A stretch of 34,878 bases of DNA. Origin: Saccharofermentans sp. (GTDB lineage Bacteria > Bacillota > Clostridia > Saccharofermentanales > Saccharofermentanaceae). Below, one piece after another: positions 23,573 to 30,901 of this stretch. The DNA is taken from assembly GCA_024403675.1 (NCBI GenBank), contig JAKSRH010000016.1:1-34878 (forward strand). Reading direction: 5' to 3'. Both the position numbers and the translations under genes were made by a program. The notes below the pieces were generated by a model. It had not been told where the DNA came from and ran no database searches. It was given only the letters and a program-made list of their open reading frames with translations. How positions within the stretch are numbered: the first letter of the stretch is position 1; each line of letters starts with the position of its first letter.

Positions 23573-24060
23573 ACATTGACAACTGAATAACAAACCAACA
23601 GGTACTTTATCGGATATAACGAGCCGGACAGATTGTACGCGATAGTCCCCTTAGGGGATGCGAGAAGCCAGTTCTGCGAAATAGGGTTGTTCCCTATAGG
23701 CGATGACCTTATCCGTCATAATGATACTTCTGTGTAGCCACAGGTCGAGCGTTGAAGCGGAGAACAGCCTCCGTGAGCCGTCGCAACCAATGGGCATGGT
23801 GGGCGAGAGTACCAGGGTGAGAGTCCCATGAGGCATTTGCAACACATTTGCCGCCTGTTGGTTTCCCTATATGGGTTCCCAAAGTTGCCTTAGGTGGTAA
23901 GACACCATCTAAGGGCTAAGGGAAGTTCCAGACCCGCAGGGGGTGCGTGGCAAATACTGCGGACTACATGGCTCTAGGTCATAACTTCCATACCAGACAT
24001 TATTGGGCGTATATACGCATTGTGAAAGGGAAAAGATGACTCAGGGCGGAGACTGATGCA
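23573..24060 (+). ncRNA. candidate large structured non-coding RNA upstream of parA
   Basis: No plausible reading frame covers this stretch, yet it is rich in perfect stems. An 11-bp long-range pair AAACCAACAGG (23592-23602) with CCTGTTGGTTT (23854-23864) closes a domain of about 270 bases. Inside are CCCC/GGGG (23647-23656), ATAGGG/CCCTAT (23681-23697) and CGGAG/CTCCG (23758-23773). Downstream are the 27-base hairpin 23888-23914 (CCTTAG...CTAAGG) and the perfect palindrome GCGTATATACGC (24007-24018). The sequence TTGACAACTGAATAA (about 23576) resembles the spacer motif preceding 23S rRNA in Firmicutes. I cannot assign a known class; large ornate RNAs (ROOL, GOLLD, HEARO) are the families to compare. 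Confidence 0.5.
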
Positions 24061-24074
24061 AGGAGGTAAACGCA

Positions 24075-24557
24075 TTGGATGATTCATGCAAAGTAATTGC
24101 TATCACGAATCAGAAAGGTGGAGTTGGTAAAACGACAACCACACTTAATCTAGGCGTAGGACTTGTAAGGCAGGGATATAAGGTTCTTATGGTTGATTGT
24201 GATCCTCAGGGTTCATTAACAGCAAGTTCAGGAATCTTAAGTCCAGATAATCTTGATAAGACATTATCAGAGCTTATGACATTTGAGATGACTGGTGATG
24301 ACAAGGATTTTGTATCGTTAGAAGGCTTAGTTAAGTCTTTTGAAGGTGCAGATTTAATTCCGTCGAATATCACTTTGTCTGGTACAGAGTCGGCTCTATC
24401 TAATTGTCTTAGTAGAGAGTCAGTTCTTAAAAGGACAATAGAACCTTTAAAGAAGAAATATGACTATATACTAATTGATTGTATGCCTTCGCTTGGACTA
24501 CTTAATAGTGCTTATCAATATTTCCTCCAAATCTTTTCTTTATGGAGCCTATTCTAA
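24075..24557 (+). pseudogene. parA: ParA/Soj-type partition ATPase, truncated at the 3' end
   Basis: Residues 6-150 read as a complete N-terminal ParA: deviant Walker A NQKGGVGKTTTTLNLG (12-27), VDCDPQGSLT, and Walker B YILIDCMPSLGLL. Full-length ParA proteins (about 250-280 residues) continue with the helical half needed for ATP-dependent DNA binding. Here the similarity stops at about 24500 and the frame runs through 16 unrelated residues to a stop. The start is TTG at 24075, preceded by AAGGAGG at 24060-24067. It was probably cut by a deletion or recombination and is unlikely to be functional. Confidence 0.85.
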
Positions 24558-24667
24558 CATCGCGGAGTTTCCCTGAAAAATATATACATCTCATTATCTG
24601 CCATCGCTTCAGGCTATAGCATTGGTAACGCACCCTATATTCGAGAATAATAAGAGCCTTTATGTGT

Positions 24668-25225
24668 TTACTTACGACACTTTATCCAATAACTGATACA
24701 AGGTTCGTTAGAAGTGCATCTTCCGGAATGCATGGTTCCCGCCTTGATGACGATAGAGTCACCGGGGTAGAGGAAGTAGGAACCGTCATCTGTTATGAGT
24801 TCCAGAGATCCTTGAGCGATGATACCGAGCTCATCAAGGTTATGAGGCTCAAAGGGGATGATCTCCTTGCTCTTGATAGTCATGCATGTGCATTTGATGG
24901 AACTGTTTCCGTTGGTCATGGCATCATAATGGAGATTTCCGTTATCTTGGTCGAACAGCGGAAGACGTTCGTCATGGCGGATCATGGACACACCATGAAC
25001 TTCGGTATCTGAAACTGTTGCCTCATCATCGATATCGCTTATTATGTCATTGAGAGTAATGTCTAATGCGTTACATACGGTATGAAGCGCAGCAATGGTA
25101 GGGCTGGTCTGGCCTCTCTCGAGATTACTTAAAAAGCCTAAAGATAATTCAGTCTTATTTGCTAAATCGGTTAACGTAAGACCACGATCCTTACGAAGTT
25201 CTTTGACTCTGGTTCCGATATTCAT
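24668..25225 (-). CDS. XRE-family transcriptional regulator with C-terminal cupin domain
   Basis: The 185-residue protein has an N-terminal helix-turn-helix (residues 6-60, LTDLANKTELSLGFLSNLERG) and a cupin sensor domain (about 105-180, with LGIIAQGSLEL and YPGDSIVIKAGTMHSG). Proteins of this layout, such as PuuR, usually repress nearby catabolic genes and respond to a small ligand bound by the cupin. It is transcribed away from the Rid-like and dehydrogenase genes and is the likely local regulator. GAGGAGAG lies upstream of its ATG on the minus strand. The intergenic sequence beyond its stop belongs to the element remnant. Confidence 0.88.
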   Translation of the reverse strand: MNIGTRVKELRKDRGLTLTDLANKTELSLGFLSNLERGQTSPTIAALHTVCNALDITLNDIISDIDDEATVSDTEVHGVSMIRHDERLPLFDQDNGNLHYDAMTNGNSSIKCTCMTIKSKEIIPFEPHNLDELGIIAQGSLELITDDGSYFLYPGDSIVIKAGTMHSGRCTSNEPCISYWIKCRK

Positions 25226-25315
25226 GATATGCTCTCCTCTTTAAAATCGCATCTATCCTTGTGTATAATAATAGTCTATCACCAAAAAAGGTCCTGTGCC
25301 TGTGGGTATTACATT

Positions 25316-25398
25316 ATTATGAAATAAAATGCGTGGAATAATAGAAAAATGTAAATGTCAAAAACGTTTTATAGAATAATGAAAATTTATTTCATAAA
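25316..25398. promoter_or_regulatory. candidate operator pair between the regulator and the Rid-like gene
   Basis: ATTATGAAATAAA (25316-25328) and TTTATTTCATAAA (25386-25398) are inverted copies matching at 12 of 13 positions, separated by 57 bp. The right copy ends 14 bp before the -35 box of the rightward promoter. This suits looping or cooperative binding by the XRE-cupin protein. Binding is inferred only from position. Confidence 0.4.
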
Positions 25399-25412
25399 TA
25401 TGAAAAAAGTCA

Positions 25413-25441
25413 TTGACACTGCCTCTTGCAAGGTTTATATT
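25413..25441 (+). promoter_or_regulatory. consensus promoter of the catabolic locus
   Basis: A perfect TTGACA (25413-25418) and TATATT (25436-25441) are 17 bp apart. The transcript would begin about 25448 and run directly into the hairpin at 25472. Confidence 0.7.
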
Positions 25442-25471
25442 TACACCATCACAAACAAAGAACGAGATCAA

Positions 25472-25508
25472 TGGGGATCATTACTACAGAGTAATGGTCC
25501 CATTTTTT
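25472..25508 (+). terminator. terminator or attenuator in the leader of the Rid-like gene
   Basis: TGGGGATCATTAC and GTAATGGTCCCA pair (25472-25502) and are followed by TTTTTT. The hairpin lies between the promoter at 25413 and the ATG at 25531, so it can end transcription before any gene is read. No anti-terminator partner was found by eye. Confidence 0.7.
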
Positions 25509-25530
25509 ATCTCGAACTCAGGAGGCAATT

Positions 25531-25947
25531 ATGGAAGCATCTTTTAAGAGAACTAATATTCACGGCGGCGCTAAGTTTGAGGATGTAGCTGGATATGCCA
25601 GAATCGCAATCGCTGATCCATTCGTATTTGTATCTGGTACAACAGCTGTTACACCAGAGGGTACAGTTTATGGTGAGGGCGATGCTTATGAGCAGGCTAA
25701 GTACATTTTCGATAAGCTTGTAAAGCTTCTTGCTGACAACGGTATTTCCACAGAGGAAGTTGTTAAGGTAAATATTTGGACAACAGATGTTACAAAAAAT
25801 ATGGATATTACAAAGGCATACTCAGAGTACTTTAAGGAGTACAGACCAGCTTGTTCCTGGATTGGTGTAGCAGCTCTTAACAGACCTTCACAGTTAGTTG
25901 AAATTGAGATGCAGGCCATTAAGGGTGCCAAGATAGTAGTAGAGTAA
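25531..25947 (+). CDS. Rid-family protein (YjgF/YER057c/UK114) lacking the catalytic Arg
   Basis: The 138-residue protein has the Rid fold signature: FVFVSGTTAVTPEG in the first half and RPSQLVEIEMQAIKG near the end. RidA enzymes hydrolyse enamine/imine intermediates from amino-acid metabolism to keto acids and use an Arg in the PARS block. Here that block reads PACS with Cys108, so classical deaminase activity is doubtful, and the protein may belong to one of the Rid subgroups without the Arg. It heads the locus of amino-acid oxidising enzymes and has its own promoter and attenuator-like leader. AGGAGG precedes the ATG. Confidence 0.85.
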   Translation: MEASFKRTNIHGGAKFEDVAGYARIAIADPFVFVSGTTAVTPEGTVYGEGDAYEQAKYIFDKLVKLLADNGISTEEVVKVNIWTTDVTKNMDITKAYSEYFKEYRPACSWIGVAALNRPSQLVEIEMQAIKGAKIVVE

Positions 25948-26004
25948 AAGGTTATTTAAAGACCATTTTTATATTTTAATTTTCATTTTCATTAAGATTG
26001 CAAG

Positions 26005-26038
26005 GGGGCAAGGATAAAAAATATCTTTGCCCCTTTTG
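26005..26038 (+). terminator. intrinsic terminator between the Rid-like gene and the dehydrogenase operon
   Basis: GGGGCAAGGATA (26005-26016) and TATCTTTGCCCC (26022-26033) are complementary except for one G-T pair and are followed by TTTTG. No clear promoter lies between it and the next ATG at 26090, so partial read-through is likely. Confidence 0.75.
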
Positions 26039-26089
26039 CTATTACTGAAATGAATCAACACAAATCATAGGAAAGGAAGGAATGACATT

Positions 26090-26437
26090 ATGAGTGAAAA
26101 GAGAATCGCAGAACATCCAATATTAGGCGAGTATCAGAAAGGCGAATTGGTTCATTTCACTTTCGACGGCAAGGATGTTACAGGATTTGAAGGTGAGTCC
26201 ATCGCAGCGGCATTAAAGGCTGCTGGAGTAATGGTTCACAGATATACAGCAAAAGAGCATAAACCACGTGGAATATTCTGTGCAATAGGAAGATGTACAG
26301 ACTGCGTAATGATAGTAAATGGAGAGCCAAATGTAAGAACTTGTATCACTCCTTTAGTTGAAGGAATGGTAGTAGAAACACAGTATGGTGTAGAAACAAA
26401 GGAAGCATGGGAGGCGAGCCACAATGAAAAGACATGA
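26090..26437 (+). CDS. [2Fe-2S]-binding small subunit of an amino-acid dehydrogenase (HcnA-like)
   Basis: The 115-residue protein has a plant-type ferredoxin-like [2Fe-2S] site with Cys64, Cys69, Cys72 and Cys85 (FCAIGRCTDC, then VRTC). This is the small subunit pattern of hydrogen cyanide synthase HcnA, the N-terminal part of sarcosine oxidase alpha and the small subunits of opine and D-hydroxyproline dehydrogenases. It would pass electrons between the two flavin subunits. AAAGGAAGG precedes the ATG. Its 3' end overlaps the next gene by 14 bp. Confidence 0.85.
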   Translation: MSEKRIAEHPILGEYQKGELVHFTFDGKDVTGFEGESIAAALKAAGVMVHRYTAKEHKPRGIFCAIGRCTDCVMIVNGEPNVRTCITPLVEGMVVETQYGVETKEAWEASHNEKT

Positions 26438-28007
26438 ATTAATTGTAATAGGTGCAGGTCCTGCAGGTCTTAGCGCTGCAATTGAGGCCAAGAAGTCCGG
26501 GATGGACGTCATCGTATTCGACGAAAACAGCAGACCAGGCGGACAGCTCTTCAAGCAGATCCATAAGTTCTTCGGTTCCAAGGAGCATCACGCTAAGGAG
26601 CGAGGCTTCAAGATTGGTGAATCCTTATTAGCAGAAGCTGAAGAGCTCGGCGTAAAAGTTGAACTTAATGCAACAGTAATGGGTATTTATGAGAATAAAG
26701 AAGTTACTGTAAAGATGAATGGTGAGGTAGACCATTTCAAGGCAGATAAAATTATTATAGCTACAGGTGCTGCTGAGAATATGATTCCTTTCAAGGGCTG
26801 GAATATTCCGGGTGTTATCGGTGCCGGTGCTGCACAGGCAATGATGAACTTACAGGGTGTAAAGCCTGGTTCAAAAATCCTTATGGTAGGTTCTGGTAAC
26901 GTAGGTCTTGTAGTTAGTTTCCAGCTTCTTCAGGCTGGTTGTGAGGTAGCAGCAGTTATTGATGCAGCTCCTCGTGTAGGTGGATACGGTGTACATGCTG
27001 CTAAGGTAGCAAGAACAGGTGTTCCTTTCTATCTTTCCCACACAGTTATTGAAGCTAAGGGTACTGACCATGTAAGTGGTGCAGTTATTGCAGAAGTAGA
27101 CAGTCACTTCCAGCCAATCCCAGGTACAGAGAAGGAGCTTGACGTAGATACAATCTGTATTGCTGTTGGTCTTTCTCCTATGTCACAGTTGGCAAGCAAT
27201 GCTAAGTGTGATATGGCTCTCATCCCTCAGAAAGGTGGTAATGTTGCACTTCTCAGTGAGTATGGTGAGACAAATATTAAGGGTATCTATTGCGCAGGTG
27301 ATGTAGCAGGAATCGAGGAAGCAAGTTCCGCCATGATTCAGGGTAGAAGTGTTGCAAGCCATGTATGCTACTCCTTAGGTTACATTACAGAGGAAGAGTT
27401 TAATACTAAATACGATAGTTACCAGGAAGCTCTTGGCAAGCTGCGTATGGGAATGTTTGCCCCAGCTAACAAAGGTCGAAATGATTTTACAGTTACTGAT
27501 GAGGGCTACCCTATTTCCAAGAACCTCCTTGCAAAAGGTTACATGACAGAGGAAGAGCTTGAAAACTTCCCAGCATATAACTATAAGAAGGCTGGTGTTC
27601 ACCCAATTATTGAGTGTACACAGAATATTCCTTGTAACCCATGTCAGGATGCATGTCCAAAGAAATGCATCAAAGTCGGTGAGAATATCACAATGCTTCC
27701 TCAGATTGATGAGGAGCAGGGCTGTATAGGTTGTGGACTTTGTGTAGCTTCCTGTTCCGGTCAGGCAATCTTCCTTATGGATGAGACAAGTGATCCTGAC
27801 GGAGTTCTTATCTCCTTCCCATATGAGTTTTTGCCTCTCCCAGAAGTAGGAGATAAGGGCACAGCACTTAGTCGTTCTGGTGCACCTGTTTGTGAGGCTG
27901 TTATCACTGATGTTAAGAAAACAAAGGTTATGGATAAGACAGCAGTTGTAACAATGAGAGTTCCTCACGAGTTTAAGAACTCTGCAAGATTTTATAAGCC
28001 GGTGTGA
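26424..28007 (+). CDS. FAD/NAD(P)-binding dehydrogenase subunit with C-terminal two-[4Fe-4S] domain
   Basis: The 527-residue protein has an N-terminal FAD dinucleotide fold GAGPAG (10-15), a second fold for NAD(P)H (VGSGNVGLVVS), and IYCAGDVAGIEEA, as in the alpha subunits of HcnB/OoxA/proline dehydrogenase complexes. An added C-terminal domain carries Cys404, Cys407, Cys411, Cys415 and then Cys434, Cys437, Cys440, Cys444 (CIGCGLCVASC), consistent with two [4Fe-4S] clusters. These suggest electron transfer to ferredoxin or NAD rather than to oxygen. The BFD-like module that some relatives carry at the C-terminus is here a separate gene (next). Confidence 0.87.
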   Translation: MKRHELIVIGAGPAGLSAAIEAKKSGMDVIVFDENSRPGGQLFKQIHKFFGSKEHHAKERGFKIGESLLAEAEELGVKVELNATVMGIYENKEVTVKMNGEVDHFKADKIIIATGAAENMIPFKGWNIPGVIGAGAAQAMMNLQGVKPGSKILMVGSGNVGLVVSFQLLQAGCEVAAVIDAAPRVGGYGVHAAKVARTGVPFYLSHTVIEAKGTDHVSGAVIAEVDSHFQPIPGTEKELDVDTICIAVGLSPMSQLASNAKCDMALIPQKGGNVALLSEYGETNIKGIYCAGDVAGIEEASSAMIQGRSVASHVCYSLGYITEEEFNTKYDSYQEALGKLRMGMFAPANKGRNDFTVTDEGYPISKNLLAKGYMTEEELENFPAYNYKKAGVHPIIECTQNIPCNPCQDACPKKCIKVGENITMLPQIDEEQGCIGCGLCVASCSGQAIFLMDETSDPDGVLISFPYEFLPLPEVGDKGTALSRSGAPVCEAVITDVKKTKVMDKTAVVTMRVPHEFKNSARFYKPV

Positions 28008-28027
28008 TAGGAAAGGAAGTGATTTGA

Positions 28028-28360
28028 ATGGCAAAGATAATTCGTACAGCTCACACAGAGCCTTTCGTAGAAAAGCCGGATGACGACATGATCATCTGCA
28101 GATGTGAGGAAATCACTAAGGGTGAGATTAGAAGAGCAGTTTATGACGGTATGTCCACAATGAATGAGGTTAAGCGTTATCTCCGTTCAGGTATGGGACT
28201 TTGTCAGGGTCAGACTTGCCAGAGACTCGTTCAGAATATCATCGCTGCTGAGATGAAGATGAAGCCAACAGAGGTTGGAATGATTCAGGGTAGAAGCCCG
28301 GTTAGACCAGTCGAAATTGGAATCTTCAGTAATAATAAAACAGACGTGAAGGAGGAATAA
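28028..28360 (+). CDS. BFD-like [2Fe-2S]-binding subunit
   Basis: The 110-residue protein has the bacterioferritin-associated ferredoxin-like motif: Cys24-Arg-Cys26 (ICRCEEITKGEI) and Cys59/Cys64 (GLCQGQTC). In related opine and sarcosine oxidases this module is fused to the alpha subunit; here it stands alone between the two flavin subunits. It is expected to hold one more [2Fe-2S] cluster in the complex. GGAAAGGAAG precedes the ATG and the next gene starts 2 bp after its stop. Confidence 0.85.
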   Translation: MAKIIRTAHTEPFVEKPDDDMIICRCEEITKGEIRRAVYDGMSTMNEVKRYLRSGMGLCQGQTCQRLVQNIIAAEMKMKPTEVGMIQGRSPVRPVEIGIFSNNKTDVKEE

Positions 28361-28362
28361 CC

Positions 28363-29496
28363 ATGATAGAGAAAAGAACAGCTGATGTAATTATTATCGG
28401 CGGTGGTATTATGGGTTGCTCCACAGCATACAGACTTGCAAAGCTTGGTTTGGATGTAATCGTTTTGGAGAAGAAAGAAATTGGTAATGGTGGTTCCTGT
28501 CGTAATGCTGGTGGTGTTCGTCAGTCAGCCCGTGATCCAAAAGAATTGCAGCTGGCAATGTATGCTGTAGCTAATATTTGGCCAACGCTTTCTGAAGAGC
28601 TTGGCGTTAACGTTGAGTATCATCAGAAGGGTAATATCCGTCTTGGACTTACTGAGAAGGATGTAAAGATTCTTGAGAACCATACAGCTAAGAGTACTAA
28701 AGTTGGCCTCGATGTAAAGATGATTAGTGGTGATGAGGCTCGTGAGATTTGTCCTTATATGTCAGATGAAATTATCGCAGCCAGCTGGTGTCCTACTGAT
28801 GGACATGCAAACCCACTTAAGACAACACTTGGTTTTTATAAGAGAGCATTGGATCTTGGTGTAACTTTTATTAGTGGAGTTGAAGTTCTTGGTATTAAGA
28901 AGATAAAGGGTGAAGCTCGTATTGTAGAAACAGATGATGGCGATTATGAGGGTGGTCAGATTCTTCTTTGTGCAGGTTATGATTCCAGAAGAATTGCTAA
29001 TACAGTTGGTATCGATGCTCCAGTTGAGCGTCAGGTAAACGAGGTTCTTGTAACAGAAGCAATGCCACATATGTTTGATATTATGCTTGGTGTAGCTGGT
29101 GGTGAGTTCTACGGACATCAGTCAGAGCACGGTTCATTTGTTCTTGGTGGTAACAGTGGTCTCCAGGCATTCACGTCTAATACAGATCACTTTATGACAA
29201 ACAGTTTGACTGCACCATGTATTTCTCGAGGCATTATGAAGTATTTCCCTTGTCTCAAGAATGTAAAGGTAGTTAGAACATGGGCTGGTTATTACGATCA
29301 GTGTATCGACGTTCTTCCTATTATCGATAACATCAAGGAAGTTCCTGGTCTTACAGTTGCATTTGGTTTCAGTGGTCACGGCTTTGGTATTTCCCCAGCA
29401 GTTTCCATCGCACTTAGTGAACTTATGACAACAGGCAAGTCAACAACAATTGATATTAGTCAGCTTGGTTATGACAGATTTAAGTCCAAAGGTTAA
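28363..29496 (+). CDS. FAD-dependent amino-acid dehydrogenase, DAO family (HcnC/OoxB-like beta subunit)
   Basis: The 377-residue flavoprotein starts with the FAD fold IIIGGGIMGCSTAYRLA and ends with FGFSGHGFGISPA, the features of the D-amino-acid oxidase/glycine oxidase/sarcosine oxidase family. As the beta subunit of the complex it should bind substrate and oxidise a C-N bond to an imine. Candidates are D- or N-substituted amino acids, proline or hydroxyproline derivatives, or opines; the sequence alone does not decide. A GGAGGA site precedes the ATG. It is the last gene of the tightly packed four-gene unit. Confidence 0.87.
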   Translation: MIEKRTADVIIIGGGIMGCSTAYRLAKLGLDVIVLEKKEIGNGGSCRNAGGVRQSARDPKELQLAMYAVANIWPTLSEELGVNVEYHQKGNIRLGLTEKDVKILENHTAKSTKVGLDVKMISGDEAREICPYMSDEIIAASWCPTDGHANPLKTTLGFYKRALDLGVTFISGVEVLGIKKIKGEARIVETDDGDYEGGQILLCAGYDSRRIANTVGIDAPVERQVNEVLVTEAMPHMFDIMLGVAGGEFYGHQSEHGSFVLGGNSGLQAFTSNTDHFMTNSLTAPCISRGIMKYFPCLKNVKVVRTWAGYYDQCIDVLPIIDNIKEVPGLTVAFGFSGHGFGISPAVSIALSELMTTGKSTTIDISQLGYDRFKSKG

Positions 29497-29547
29497 TAAA
29501 TAACACTTCACGAAAGTGGGGTTTAACAATTTTATAATTTGAATCTC

Positions 29548-29588
29548 AATGGGGAGAGCTGGTAGAAATTATCTCTCCCCATTTTAAT
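29548..29588 (+). terminator. intrinsic terminator after the dehydrogenase unit
   Basis: AATGGGGAGAG (29548-29558) and CTCTCCCCATT (29573-29583) are perfectly complementary and run into TTAATT. Just downstream lies a separate palindrome GGTCGCGACC (29604-29613) before the OCD-like gene, which may be a protein-binding site. Confidence 0.75.
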
Positions 29589-29637
29589 TAAAAACAATTT
29601 TAGGGTCGCGACCTAATAGCGAGAAGGAGAAATGTAT

Positions 29638-30777
29638 ATGGCATATCCAAACGTAGATTTTTTGTACCTTAGTGAACAGGACATGATTGAAGCTGGTGTT
29701 ACAGATGTACTTAAGTGTACAGAATGTATGACAGAAGTAGTTAAGATTCTTGATGATGGTGACTATCGTATGGGTGGTGAAAATGGTAACTCACATGGAT
29801 GCCAGATTCTTTTCCCAGATGAGCCAGCTTTCCCTAATATGCCTAAGAATGGTCCTGATAGAAGATTTATGGCAATGCCTGCATACATTGGCGGTAAGTT
29901 TGATATGGCTGGTGTAAAGTGGTATGGCTCTAACGTAGATAACAGAGACAAGGGTCTTCCAAGATCAATCCTTATGGTTACATTGAATGATAAGGATACA
30001 GGTGCTCCAGTAGCTTACATGTCAGCTAACCTTATTTCTTCTTACAGAACAGCTGCTATTCCTGGTGTTGGTGTTAAGTTCCTTGCTAAGGAAGATTCCA
30101 AGGTTATTGGTGCTATCGGACCTGGTGCTATCCAGGCTACACAGGTAGAGACATTCTGTGCTCTCAGACCTTCTGTAGATACTATTAAGATTAAGGGTCG
30201 TGGACAGGCTTCAATTGACAGATTTATCGCTTACGTAAAGGAGCATTGTCCAAACGTTAAGAACTATGTAATTTGCGATACTATCGAAGAGTGCTGCAAG
30301 GACGCAGATATTATTACAGCTGCTGTATCTACACCAACTGGTGGACATACAAATTATCCATTTATTGAGCGCGAGTGGATTAAGCCAGGCTGTCTTATCA
30401 CAACTGTTGGTGCTCTTGACTTCCCAGATGAGCTTGTAACTGATCCAGATACACTCCTCGTAGTTGATAACAAGAAGCTTTATGAGGCTTGGGCTGATGA
30501 GTATCCATATCCAACTTTCGACAAGATGTTCCTCCTTGGTGATAAGTTCACTGATTTGGCACATGATGGAAAGCTCGATTGGGATACAGTTGTAAACATT
30601 GGTGCTATTGCTAACGGTAAGCATCCAGGCAGAAAATCTGATGATCAGATTATTCTTTACTCCATCGGCGGTATGCCAGTAGAGGATGTTGCTTGGGGTA
30701 AGACATGTTATGAGACAGCTCTTGAGAAGGGCATTGGTACAAAGCTTAATCTCTGGGAGAAGCCTTATATTTATTAA
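29638..30777 (+). CDS. ornithine cyclodeaminase / mu-crystallin family protein
   Basis: The 379-residue protein has the family layout: a substrate domain with GVKWYGS and SSYRTAAIPG, then a Rossmann NAD fold (IGAIGPGAIQATQVE) and ITTVGALDFPDEL. The family includes ornithine cyclodeaminase, pyrroline-2-carboxylate reductase and SbnB-type dehydrogenases. In classic cyclodeaminases the active-site Asp follows VGA/VGG directly; here the block is VGALD, so the reaction may differ. It is somewhat longer than most members. The ATG at 29638 lies 8 bp after AAGGAGA; the ATG at 29632 is too close. It stands alone between two terminator-like hairpins. Confidence 0.85.
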   Translation: MAYPNVDFLYLSEQDMIEAGVTDVLKCTECMTEVVKILDDGDYRMGGENGNSHGCQILFPDEPAFPNMPKNGPDRRFMAMPAYIGGKFDMAGVKWYGSNVDNRDKGLPRSILMVTLNDKDTGAPVAYMSANLISSYRTAAIPGVGVKFLAKEDSKVIGAIGPGAIQATQVETFCALRPSVDTIKIKGRGQASIDRFIAYVKEHCPNVKNYVICDTIEECCKDADIITAAVSTPTGGHTNYPFIEREWIKPGCLITTVGALDFPDELVTDPDTLLVVDNKKLYEAWADEYPYPTFDKMFLLGDKFTDLAHDGKLDWDTVVNIGAIANGKHPGRKSDDQIILYSIGGMPVEDVAWGKTCYETALEKGIGTKLNLWEKPYIY

Positions 30778-30790
30778 TATTGATTAACGG

Positions 30791-30871
30791 ATCATTTAAG
30801 CTTGCCACCAAATGATTGTGTTGAATGAACAAGGCCGGGATTCGTAAACAGTCCCGGCCTCTTTGTTCATT
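30791..30871 (+). terminator. two hairpins between the OCD-like and PII-like genes
   Basis: ATCATTT/AAATGAT form a first stem (30791-30816). A second, long stem has GGCCGGGA (30833-30840) and TCCCGGCC (30852-30859) with outer AATGAACAA/TTGTTCATT pairing. It is GC-rich at the core and lacks a run of T, though TCTTTGTT follows the core. It may end the OCD transcript in part. Confidence 0.6.
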
Positions 30872-30901
30872 AAAATTTTAAAGAGTAAGAAGGAATACAC
30901 T

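Larger units (their letters stand above)
23498..24557 (+). mobile_element. remnant of a second mobile element (structured RNA region plus truncated parA)
   Basis: The stretch holds a repeat related to the first element, a folded non-coding region and a parA cut in mid-gene. No integrase, replication or transfer gene is present. It is flanked by the ppdK terminator and the leftward XRE-cupin gene. The right edge is near 24500, where ParA similarity stops. The left edge is uncertain: 23335-23497 is AT-rich with several CGCG words and no gene. Confidence 0.55.

Noticed and set aside
23573..24060. Group II intron
   Set aside because: No GUGYG 5' end, no recognisable domain V and no reverse transcriptase/maturase frame were found. 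A covariance model search should still be run.
24558..24667. Functional content between the truncated parA and the XRE-cupin gene
   Set aside because: There is no frame, no repeat shared with either element and no clear terminator. A near-palindrome TATTCGAGAATA is present but too weak to call.
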